NCBI GenBank assembly: GCA_038501195.1
Contig: JBBPUQ010000010.1
Coordinates: 265,501-329,500 of the forward strand
Length of the DNA stretch: 64,000 nt
From: Nemania diffusa
Taxonomy: Eukaryota; Ascomycota; Sordariomycetes; Xylariales; Xylariaceae
Direction: 5' to 3'
The translations under genes were made by a program, and so were the position numbers. The notes under the pieces are model-generated. The model did no database searches, was not told the DNA's origin, and was given only the letters and a program-made list of their open reading frames with translations. Below are positions 13,301-23,754 of this stretch, in pieces. How positions within the stretch are numbered: the stretch's first letter is position 1; every line of letters starts with the position of its first letter.

Positions 13301-16300
13301 GAGAGGAGAGCGATGAGTGGAGGCGGGGTTAGAGGGCGAGAGTGACCGCCCGGCTGAGCCGCCGAGATCACAAATAGTTCGCAGCGTAGCACAACAGCAA
13401 CAGGAGGAGGAGGAGGAGCTCTCGGAGCAGTGGCGGAGTAGCGTTTTGTGTAGGCTAGGATATTGAACTGTGACAACTCCATCCCACATCCACTTAACAC
13501 GAGTACCTACCAAAACTCATTCCTTGCGCGGAAAACAACATGAATAGCATTAACAGCATTAATATAAAAATATACACACAAAACTGAACGCGCCACTAAA
13601 AGGGGGGTAATATTTTTAACACCCACAGCCATTGGATGAAAATCGCTATGTCGTTAATGATGTGCAATGAAATAAACTACTAGCTAAGGGGTCCGGAATT
13701 GGAATATTCTCGCTTTGTCGGGATCTATAATTGGTGGGAGTTTGTTTCCTAGGGATCTAACCAGGATCTGAATTCTCCGACAGAGTTAATGCGAGGATCA
13801 CAGACAGACATGCCTGACGTTGCAGAGCGCCGTGGGAGACGAGGCGGAATTCGCCAGCGGAGGTGTGTGAAATGATATGATACCGAGCGTTCAGTAGCAA
13901 CGGCAGACGACAACGCTGCGAGCGTGCATGGAACGAAATCGAAAGGGGTGGGTTTGTACTGGTGAGTACCTACTGTACACCATGCGTTAGCTAGCTAGGT
14001 AGGGTATTGTTGTTGAGCAGACAAGTACAATAGACTTAAGACTCGGCAACCTCGAACAAGATTGGCTCGTGACGGGATGGTTTATCTCTCCGATTTGGCT
14101 GCGGGGAGGACCCCGGTCACCATCTGCCCAAGGGTCTGTCGCTTATTTTCACTGGCTTATCAGATCAACCCCTCTGGCTACAGTAAGGCATGACTCTTTT
14201 CCTCAATCTCCGATGCATGCATTCCCCCCTCGACGATTGACACTGAAAGTAATCGCTTTTGGTGGTCAAGGCCGTGAGCTTGGCCAGCCTACAACCAGGC
14301 AGGTCGGAGGACCTGGGAGAATCGGGACCTCGCCCACACTCCACACCAATCTTCGGCAACTGGTACATGGCTCAGCTCCGTACCCTTGCCAATACTGCAT
14401 GACATGTTCTGCGGTAGTGCGGGTACAGCACCACTGTCAAAAAGTCACCTAATGCAGGTCTTGGTGCAAGTCTTCCTCTCTCCTGTCACGGTGTAACGCC
14501 GTGGTGTGTTGCGGTGCCGATTGGACTATTGAACCCCTCTCTCGATGGAGCGCCTGTACGACCTGCTACGATACCCTGATTCACCTCGGATTAAGCAACG
14601 CCACGCCCGGGGGCCTACTCACGAAGGCTGCACGACTGAACATGGGGTAGAATGGGGGTCAAACAGCAGCATGACAGAAGCTCGCTTCCCAGGTCCCCCA
14701 ACCATTGAGGGAACATTGGAAGCGAGGCGTGAATACCATTGGCCGACCATCTTTGAGCAAGCATTCCAATGGTCTCTGGAAGTAGGGCGGCATGCAGAGA
14801 ACCCCAGCATTCTGAAATCATTCAAGACGGATTAGAGATGGATGGATGTACGTAGGGGGCTGGCCCCAGAGGCAAGATTTGCCGGAGAGTAGAAAAGCGA
14901 TTCCATCAACTTTGACACTGCCACTGCCACTGTCGCTTCCATTCCGGAGATAGTCAGTCTTAACCGAGTCTCAACTACCTTGACCAGGTAAAACTCCCGC
15001 TTAGCTAGCTCGATCGAAATCCTAGCTGGCGAACATTCATTAGCGACAACCCAGCTCGCCACATCTCGTAGATACTTGTGGGAAACCTGAACTCTAGTCA
15101 CCGTGAGTACACAATTTACCTTCCCATTAAGCGCCCTAGAGCTGGCTAGAACCTTAGCTGGAAGCTTAACTAGGTAGAACTAAGCTTGAAATGTCGAGGC
15201 ACAGCGGTATTGGGCCCGACAGACCGGACTAGCCAATGTCTCTCGATGCTGATCGGTACTCTCTTCCAGTTACATGCCGGCAAGTTGTGGGCTGTGGAGG
15301 AGATTCGCTTATAATAGTGGCAATAATTGGCATCGGCGAGCGAGACATATGTATTCCCTTCTTGATATGCAATGTACTATTGGCATACGCAGATACAACA
15401 TAGTCTAAGCACAGACAGCTATTTCAAGAACCATCTCTGATATTTTATGTGTTGTGAGAATGATATGAGTAAACCTACAAGGTGATATGAGTGTGTGCGC
15501 ATAATCTGTTGTGTGACTGTGAATTCCCAATTTGCTTCGAGCCTACCTTAGATATTCAAATAATTCCCAATGAAGTTCGAAGGTTATTTCTGGTTGGGTG
15601 CCCGTATCTCAGGTTGGGTGGCGAATAAGTTATGATATGTCTGATTGGTGAGCGATGATAACAAACCGGACGATCTTCAAAGCCTAGACTAAATAGACCG
15701 ATTCTCAGCTGGCTTGCCCCCAGTTTCCTATCTCACGCGCTGGAGCTGCTCGGCGTCGATTATGAGTTCCGGCGGATACTCGTCAGTCGTAGCATCCGCC
15801 ACCACACGATGTCAATTGACGCGTACGTCTTGTGGTGGGCTGTTGCCGTAGCGGCCGAATTGTCGATAGGTGTCACATTGTGGATCGGTAAATGAAGAGT
15901 GAGCTATTAGACTATGGTGAAGTCGACCTTACGCCAAGGTTACTCGTGCTGAGTCACAACTTGTGAAAATGATGGTGGCTCTCAGCAACGTTGATGAATC
16001 CAAACACCTGGCATAGAAGCACCTATGGTTACTTGGATGAAGCCCAAGAGAAGTAACGTAACGAGTACCCCGATTGCATCATTAGAGATTACTTGTCAAC
16101 TAAAGATGTGGGCGGTCATGAAAACCGGCCGGTTCCTTCTCGGCGAGATAATACACCATAGGCCGGGTCGAACGGGCGCACATGTAGGTGTTCGTAAGGG
16201 CGTTTCTATCCACCAAGCTGGAAATGTTTGGCACCACTTACGCAATCATGAAGAGACTGGATAGTAAGTTGCCCTGTTCAAGACGAAGCCCACGTAATAT

Positions 16301-17276
16301 ACCGTGTCCGGTTTCATGTATAAGAGGACTCAACGATCAGGTATACGTGAGACCCTACACGTGACAGTCCCAAATAGAACCGCAAAGTTCTAGCAGACTC
16401 CTTGAATAAATGATATCGTGTACATGTGTGTAAAAGCTTCGAAGGGGTCTCACATCGTGTCAACCAAGCACGATGACGGATAGCTTATTCTCTCTTTTTA
16501 TCTTCAACTTGGACAGCGAGGGTAGAAACCGCTGCGTTGATCGATATAGGGAATATGGGCAGCTATTCGTATAAAGGCGCCTGAGATGACTTTGAGAGTT
16601 TCCAGCAATTATATTATAGCACAATGTGGGAGCTCTGACTAGTTTCTTGAGAGGTAAGTTCTGTAGTCGTTGAAATAAGAGAGTAAATTTAAGATAAATG
16701 TCGATGTACCCACGACGACTCGACCGACGTCAGCCAAAGAGACTGCTAAATATCATGGCTGTACTTTTAGTACTTAACGGTAAAGATATGCTCCTCATAT
16801 AATTATTAATAGATAGAAGCATGTCTAATCGTATAAGAGGTAATACGGCATTGCCATCGGGTAGGGATGATTCTCGTGAGTAAGAATGTCGAACTCATCA
16901 CCATGCGGCACTTTGATATCGCATTGAAAATCCGGCTTGCACGGCTAGTGAAACTATTAATCTTATATATAAAATATGTTGAGTGTTCTAGCAATGCAGT
17001 CACTCGTAAGCTATTTATTCCATGAGAAATTGAAGAGTACTTACGTGTGATCGTCGAATGAGACTAAGTGCTATGATGACCCATATAAAGCCGTTATAGC
17101 GATAAGATAAGAAATACTGTTATCTTATCTGACCATGACAGCCAAATTTTTGGTCGTAGTTTAAGACACAACAGCAGAGAATCAACGGCCGACATAATCA
17201 TATCAATCTTTATTTTCGGAATACAAACAAATAATTACTGCTTAAGAATTCATCGCTATAAAACCTATACTCCAAA
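10382..17276. other. 6.9-kb gene-free interval
   Basis: No supportable coding gene. Several frames of 70-158 codons occur on both strands, often overlapping each other, without domains or plausible splicing. A GC-richer patch near 14.1-14.8 kb holds the longest ATG-started plus-strand frames (14545-14835, 96 codons), unrecognised. A tRNA A-box-like string on the minus strand near 11.03 kb lacks a matching acceptor stem and B box. One inverted repeat (15799-15838) is listed separately. The last few hundred bases are AT-rich and form the NOP16 promoter. Confidence 0.6.
15799..15838. repeat. 14-bp imperfect inverted repeat
   Basis: Arms at 15799-15812 and 15825-15838 are complementary at 12 of 14 positions, around a 12-nt spacer. 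They begin CCACCACA and end TGTGGTGG. The surroundings have no gene. It could be a hairpin, a binding site for a dimeric protein, or a remnant of a mobile element. Confidence 0.6.
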
Positions 17277-18092
17277 ATGGGCCGTGAACTGCAAAAGCGC
17301 AAGAGACGCTCATCCCGCCCCGCCACCCGGCAACCCTCGTCCAACCGGGCCAAGTTGACGAATCCGTTAGGAAACAGCATCATAGCCCGAAACTGGTACG
17401 CCCATCTCTTATACCTCCCGTTTCCAAATATATTTATGTAGCGATTTCCCCGGGTGTCGCACCAAACGTAAAAAGAGAGGAAAAGAGAGAGAGGCCAAGA
17501 ACCCCTTACTAACATATTCACCCTAAACCTTAGGAACAAGACAGAGACAACGACGCAGAATTACCGCCGACTAGGCCTCGTATCACGCCTCCGCGCCCCC
17601 ACAGGCGGCGCCGAGAAATCGCGCTCCGCCAGCACCCCCTCGTCTACAACCCGGCGTAGCAAGGACCCGTTCGCGATCCACGGGGCGCAAGGCGCGACCG
17701 CCGCAACCGAGGTGCAAGTGGAGCGCGACGAGAGCGGCAAGATCACGCGCGTGATCAGCACCGAGCGCAAGCGGTTCAACCCTCTGAACGACGCCCTCGT
17801 AGAGCTGGACACGGACTCGGAGGCCGAGGACGCCGCCGAGGAATGGGGCGGGTTCGAGGGCGAGGAGCAGAGCGAGATCGTCCGGCAGCTCGAGGGCGAG
17901 GCGAACCGGCCCGTGGAGAAGAAGCCGCGCACCGCGAGCTCGCGCGAGGTCGAGTGGCTGCAGGAGCTCGTAGACTGCTACGGCGACGACTTCGCCGCTA
18001 TGGCGCGGGACGCCAAGCTGAACCCCAGACAGCAGACCGCGGCGGACATTGCGAAGAGGATTAGGAAGTGGAAGAAGGGGGGCTCGAACTAA
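17277..18092 (+). CDS. NOP16: Ribosome biogenesis protein NOP16
   Basis: Exons 17277-17395 and 17534-18092 encode 225 residues. The 138-bp intron has a GTACGC donor and an ACTAAC branch site. The protein opens MGRELQKRKRRSS, the conserved basic start of NOP16, and the splice restores the Trp codon of the family's ARNW-(D/N)K junction followed by QNYRRLGL. The C-terminus has the conserved block EVEWLQELVDCYGDDFAAMARD and a lysine-rich end. NOP16 is a nucleolar factor of pre-60S assembly. The second exon is much more GC-rich than the surrounding DNA. The gene is convergent with the MARVEL gene, whose stop lies 491 bp away. A conserved single-copy housekeeping gene; alternatives are unlikely. 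Confidence 0.94.
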
Positions 18093-18583
18093 TTAGGTAG
18101 GAATAGATTACTACATAAATCGCATTGGGTGGCGTTGGAGGCGTTCAGCGGGCTTTGAAGAACAAAATTCAACTTGAGATAACGGGCCAAAGTGGCCCTT
18201 CTAGGTATTTGAGCTCTCGCTCGCTCTCGTCTGTATCTCACAGCACAGCTTGATCCATATAATCTGTATATCTTCATGCAGTCACGCGCAACATCCGAGA
18301 AATCGTGATTCGTAATGGCCTCGGCCGTAAACAGTCCATGTGCAAATGCCGATATTCGCATATAAAAGACACTACTCTGGTATCTTCCGAGTCATAATGA
18401 GGAATATCCGGAACACCGTCCATACCGATAACAACAACCAATACACAAAAAGTAGACAGCTAACGACCAGCCTTGTCATTCCACTAATGAATAGTCCACC
18501 AAGTATATATATGCTTACAGCTGGCTAGCCGCCCGTGCCTGAGCCAGAGTCCCTCGCACTAACTACAAAGTCAATTGAGTAGC
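18093..18583. other. Convergent 3' intergenic region, NOP16 / MARVEL gene
   Basis: 491 bp between two facing stop codons. It is AT-leaning and presumably holds both 3' UTRs. No gene or clear repeat is seen. Confidence 0.7.
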
Positions 18584-19603
18584 TTAATGCAAGGTTCTGT
18601 CGTAGTTTCCGGTAGGAAACTGAACTGGCCGCCCATCGTCATAATCCTCAGCGGCCGGCGGAGAGTAAATGTGTGACCCGACCGAGGGCGCAGCATATGG
18701 GTCAGCGAAAGGGCTAGGATGCGGCGAGGTTGCGCCGTGAGTTCGATAGCTGTTGTCAAAGGGATTCTCGTGCGGTGCCGGAGATGAGGTGTGGTGGGGT
18801 TGATACGATGTCTCAGCCTCGTAGATAGGCCGTGAGCCGAACGCATCAGGATCGTAAGGACGGTTCTGGTGGAGCTCGTGGTCGTCGTGGACATCGTCGT
18901 GCTGGTCATCCATGTTGATCGGGGCGTACGCCTCCTCGTCGTGGGGCGCCATCGAGAATGCAGCTTTGTCTGGATCAATGTTTTGGTTGTTGCCGATCCT
19001 TTCATAGCCGGGTAGATCACCATTTTGTTGGTAATAGCGTAATGTGTAGGCACTAATCAGTGTAGAAAAAACCCAGCCCAGGCTACATAAATTGTCAGCG
19101 TAAGACGAACCTTTAAAGCCCTGGCCAGCGGGATGATCTCACGTCTCAAAAAATGCGATGCCAACCACAGCCTTGCTTACAGCGCAAGCCGCACCGCATG
19201 AGTTCGCAGTGTTGTAGGCGGCTTGACTGGCGAACGCAGATAGCCAGAAGATGGCGAAAATCGAGTCCACCACAAGCATAACATTTGGATTGGCCGCCCT
19301 TCGCGTCCGCTCATACCTAGGTGCCAAGGCTAGATAGACCCATGCTGGGATAGATAAAAAGCACTACGAGAGTAGGGCCATAGGTTAGTTGCGAATTCTA
19401 AGGAACATTAGGTGAACGAGGCTCCCACTCACTAGCCCAAAAGGCCATCCATTATTCCCGTTAATCTTGGAGTTGTCTGCCCTGAATACTATGATCTCGA
19501 GAATAAAGACGGTCAAAGCTAGAATGACCTGAGCGATGTGAAGGCCGAACTTGATGTTGGGCACCTTATCGGGGTTTATATTCAGCTTTTCGGACAATGC
19601 CAT
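18584..19603 (-). CDS. MARVEL-type four-helix membrane protein
   Basis: Three exons on the minus strand, 19433-19603, 19143-19363 and 18584-19082, encode 296 residues. Introns are 69 and 60 bp with GTGAGT and GTGAGA donors, and the frame is kept across both. Four hydrophobic segments are visible: FGLHIAQVILALTVFILEIIVF (broadly residues 20-42), a second at about 58-74 that crosses the first intron, a third in the VMLVVDSIFAIFWLSAF region, and a fourth after the second splice (LGWVFSTLISAYTL). This is the layout of fungal membrane-associating MARVEL-domain proteins. A cytoplasmic tail of about 150 residues follows, rich in Asp, His, Pro and Tyr. Family members are plasma-membrane or eisosome-associated; the exact role here is unknown. 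It is divergent from the MFS transporter. Confidence 0.82.
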
Positions 19604-20240
19604 GGTGCTCGGTAGCCAAGGCAACCAGGGTGTGCGTAGAGCAGGAGGGTGGGAGAGGATAAGACGCCGTGGGATTCAGTGCACCTCAGCTTTCAGAAGA
19701 TATGCTAGAAGCGATGAGATGGGCTCGGTCGCAGTCGACGCGGCGCGGCTGATGTCTAGCGGCAAGCTCAGTAGGCAGACGGGTTTATTTGGGTTAGGTG
19801 TTTTGGAGTTTCGCAATCTGCGGCTCAGATAGATGGCCGTGTTTCGTCGTTAGAGAGGACGTGGGATAGAGCGAGAGAAAACGCCAAGCGAGATGGACTC
19901 GTATTGTGATGTCGTGGAAAAATAGCGGATGCAGTTGGAAAGCTAAGACACCAGAAAAAGACTTGTCAACTGTTGTTGCGCGCAACCTTTATTATTGTTT
20001 GACGGCCTGAAAATAGATACAGCGATTGATAGCGGTTGGCTGAGTTGGGCTGACGACGGATAAGAACACGCGTAAGGGCTGATCGCTCAATACCGTCCTT
20101 TTTAGTCATTAGACTAGTCTTTTCTGGCAGGATCCCCTTATGCCGACGGTCGCCCCACCGAGAAATTGGTCGAGGCACAGCCATTCGAAACAGCGACTAA
20201 TCAGCGCTAAGCCACGGCCACGAATACTTAGTGACCTCGG

Positions 20241-20267
20241 GCTGAACATGGCTGAACATGGCTGAAC
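20241..20267. repeat. 10-bp tandem repeat
   Basis: GCTGAACATG is repeated about 2.7 times without mismatch. Confidence 0.8.
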
Positions 20268-20702
20268 AAACAAAGAATCTACTAATTATTACTCCCACGA
20301 CGGAATTTCGATCGAGATGAGTAGCTTTTATCGATATTCGAAGGTAGCAATGACATATATCGTATACATGCGTACATGCGCACATGAATACCGACGTCTA
20401 CCACCTCAAAATCAAAAGTAGGTACTACTGTCGGCATGTAAGTAAACCCCAGGTACATAAAAACATAAAAGGGTCTAATGACGCAAGGTATTACCTGCTT
20501 CTAACTACTTACATTCAACGCGCGTTTTTAGTCAGTCTCAATTAAGAATTAATAGATTCATTAAGGTCTTTACTAGGAATGGCGGACTTAAGCTTTAGAT
20601 GCAGAAATACTCCGCTGAGCTAGTAATAGTAAGTATAGGTTTGTTTTAACGGTCGACTAAAACAGATTGAGATTGGATTGCTTTTCCATGTGTATCCCAA
20701 AC

Positions 20703-20724
20703 GAGACAATGAGACAATGAGACA
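20703..20724. repeat. 8-bp tandem repeat
   Basis: GAGACAAT is repeated about 2.8 times without mismatch. Confidence 0.8.
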
Positions 20725-21217
20725 GGCCATACCCGATCATCGGCGATTGGTAGATGGATAGATTGAGATATTGATATATTGGTACTCTATATTGGTAGCT
20801 GGGTCGACAATGCCCTCACCCGCCGCCGCCGCTACGCTACGACAGGGAGTCTCACAGTTACTACATACATAGGTACAGTTACGGGATCGACGCCATTCCT
20901 TATTCTCTCCTTTTACCGATGATCTGCCGATCGAAAGACCTCCACGGCCATGTCGGCTCGCAATACTTAATGCCGTTGCGCGCTCTTGCATGCAGCAGCA
21001 GCTGACAAGACGGGGCCGATAGTCACTACCCGACTGACTCATTCATCCCCCCTGAAGAGTGCTCTCCATCCAGCAGGAATCTCTTCAAGTTCTAGCAGGC
21101 TAGCTAAGTTGTTCCAACGCCCGCCTCCAGCTGGTCAGGGTTACGAGACTAGTTCAACGAGAGCTTTGAAGTTTTATCTATCGAGATAGTCCCCCATCCA
21201 TTCGTGGACTCGTTAGG

Positions 21218-23051
21218 ATGGCGAAGAATGGGCATCTCTCTATGGGCTCTAATGGCAACCCCCAGAGCAAGCCCACGAACGAGCGGACTCCATTGCTACC
21301 CGACAGCCCAAGCAATGGTTGTCCTGCCGTCGACAGTGAACAGCAACCCGGCACTGATGACACCAATGAGCGGACAATCATCGTCCAAGAAGTAACGGGC
21401 CTCAAGCTCTGGACAATAATGGGCGCCTGCTGGATCGGCGTGTTCCTCGGAGCCATCGACGCAAGCGTTATCAGCACCCTCTCCGCTCCCATCTCCAGCG
21501 AGTTTCACTCCTTGAGCCTTCTGCCATGGCTAGCAACCGCTTATCTCATCTCCAATGCTGCGTGCCAGCCCATTTCCGGCAGATTGACGGACATCTTCGG
21601 TCGGGGTCCGGGCCTGGTCTTTAGTAACATATTCTTCGCCGCGGGAAACCTCATCTGTGGGCTCGCTCAAAGTGCTGAGGTCATGATACTCGGGCGAGTA
21701 GTTGCAGGAATGTAAGTACCTCTCAGAGTGGTGTTCGTTTTTATGCAAATTTTGCCTAAATGGCGGCCAACATCATGTCCCAAACCTTCGGAAGGTTTCG
21801 AAATGTCGATATATCAAGCTCAAAATGGCAATGACTGACTCCATGTGCCGTAGTGGTGGGGGTGGCTTAATGACTATTAGCACTTTCCTCGGCACCGATC
21901 TCGTGCCTCTAAGAAACCGTGGAATCGTCCAAGGGATCGGAAACATCTGTTACGGCACTGGTGCAATGCTAGGGGGCGTATTTGGTGGCTTCGTTCACGA
22001 CAACTCGAGTTGGGGCTGGCGGCTCGCATTCCTCGTCCAGGTGCCCCCCGTTCTCGTCTCTGCTACCCTAGTAGCCTACCTCGTTCGCATACCCCCGAAA
22101 GTCTCGGAACGGTCGTACCTCGCTCGCATCGACTTTACGGGCGTCTTCTCACTTGTGTCCTTCCTTGTACTCCTTCTGACCGGTCTTAATGCAGGCGGGA
22201 ATCTTGTGCCATGGACTCACCCGTTACCTCTCACAGTGCTACCCCTATCTCTGGTATCATTGATATTCTTCGTCATATGGGAATCCCGTACTGCACAACC
22301 AATTATTCCGGTCCGCCTCTTATTTAATAGAACGGTGTTCACCGCGTGTATGACAAACTTGCTATGTTGCATGGTCCAGTTCCAGGCCGTATTCTACATC
22401 CCTCTCTATCTACAGACCTACGGTGTTAGTGCAAGCCGTGCGGGACTGGTTCTTTTATTCGCACCCTTGGGCATTTGTATCTGCTCTGTCGGTGCTGGGT
22501 ACATTATGAAGAGGACCGGGCGTTACGTCGGCTTAGGGATACTATCAGTATCACTCCAGCTTGCTGCTTGCATCATATTGACTACCCTTCACCTGGGTTC
22601 TCCGATCTGGCCTTTGAGGATCGTCTTCTTCTTGGTTGGCTCGGGGCAGGGCGCCATGCTCACCGTAACGCTTCTTGCATGCCTCGCAGCTATCGATCAT
22701 TCGCATCAAGCAACTATCACGTCGGCCACATACGCTTTCCGGTCCGTCGGCAGTACCGTTGGTATTACAATCGGCTCAGCTATATACCAAAATGTGCTGA
22801 AGCACAACTTGTGGGAGCGCTTCGGAGATCTCCCAGGCGCAGCAGAAGAGATCAAGCGGATCAGGGACGATATAGATGAGTTAAATCACCTCCCAGATGG
22901 CTGGTACGATGGTGTGGCGGCTTCCTTCCAGGAAGCTTTCCGAAGCGTGTGGTTCACGCTACTGGGATTGGCCACATTGGCTATAATTAGTGTGTCTTTT
23001 ATGAAGCAGCATAAACTACATTCGACTCTAGCACGTAACGAGGGAGATTAA
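21218..23051 (+). CDS. MFS transporter, DHA2/vacuolar basic amino acid (Vba/Fnx) type
   Basis: Exons 21218-21711 and 21854-23051 encode 563 residues. The 142-bp intron has a GTAAGT donor, CTGAC branch site and GTAG acceptor, joining the frame as VVAGIGGGG. The product has the length and 14-helix hydrophobicity of DHA2 major facilitators, with motif A (GRLTDIFGRG) after the second helix. The N-terminal tail carries ERTPLL at residues 22-27, a match to the [DE]xxxL[LI] dileucine signal used for AP-3 sorting to the vacuole. That and the sequence style point to the S. pombe Fnx1/Fnx2 and yeast Vba group, which move basic amino acids into vacuoles by proton exchange. Substrate is inferred; a drug exporter of the same superfamily is the alternative. 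An AATAAA lies about 90 bp past the stop. Confidence 0.9.
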
Positions 23052-23754
23052 GGCTAGTGCCCCCTAATTAGATGATATCGAGGACGATCTTTACCATGAG
23101 TCTATTACGCGTCCACTACGTACCCAGCTGCCTATCAGAGCAAATAAATAGACAGGTGTCCCCTTTTGATCAGGATTATGAATTATGGTCAAATACGAAA
23201 TAAATCCTGTAGGAAATGTATTCTATGGCTCTTTTATTCACTAGATAAATATGTTCACGTCGGTGTACTAGGGTAATTGCATTTGGATGACGAAGATATA
23301 TATTGAATAATTCGTCTAATATTTTCACAAGGTGCCCTCGGCTTAACTCTGTGCCTATCAATGATGTAGCACTATTTTGATACCAGGTTTTTAGCGATAT
23401 CGTTCGTTTAAATATTACAGACCGATCTTTTCCCTGCTCTATAACGCCTCGCAAAAACCTGTTGGTTCCGAAACCCGGTAGACCTCGCCTTGGACACATA
23501 ACATCGTGGTGTCATAGAAGAGTAGGAATGCTTTAATATAGAATTCTCTGCTACATTAGTGAATTCCATTCAACCGTAGGATAGAAGCTTTTTGGAGCGC
23601 AGATAAACAATACATCAACTCCCGCTTCCGTACCTGTAACCCTGTCTCTGATGGAGATATAGATATGCTAAAGCTTGGTGTTGCGTTTCGCGTCGTTGTG
23701 GGTATACTGATGCGGGCTAAATTCTGTACCATTCATCTGAGGAAGGTATCGATT
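23052..23754. other. Convergent intergenic region, MFS / MKT1
   Basis: 703 bp between facing stops, AT-rich. An ATG-started minus-strand frame of 107 codons (23176-23499) is open but matches no family I know. Frames of this length occur elsewhere in gene-free parts of the window, so it is not called. An AATAAA at 23143-23148 may serve the transporter. Confidence 0.6.

Larger units (their letters stand above)
19604..21217. other. Divergent promoter region, MARVEL gene / MFS transporter
   Basis: 1.6 kb between two diverging start codons. No coding gene is supported. It contains two small tandem repeats (20241-20267, about 2.7 copies of GCTGAACATG; 20703-20724, GAGACAAT about 2.8 times). A GC-richer patch near 20.8-21.1 kb lies closest to the transporter. 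Confidence 0.65.

Noticed and set aside
14545..14835. 96-codon ATG-started plus-strand ORF
   Set aside because: Two similar-length minus-strand frames overlap it, no domain is visible, and no intron extends it.
16025..16264. 79-codon frame and its antisense, considered as a gene relic
   Set aside because: Neither strand gives a recognisable protein or a spliceable model.
17561..17932. 123-codon minus-strand frame over NOP16
   Set aside because: Antisense shadow of the GC-rich second exon of NOP16.
23176..23499. 107-codon ATG-started minus-strand ORF between the MFS and MKT1 genes
   Set aside because: No recognised family and no splice partners. Frames of equal length are common in the gene-free parts of this window.
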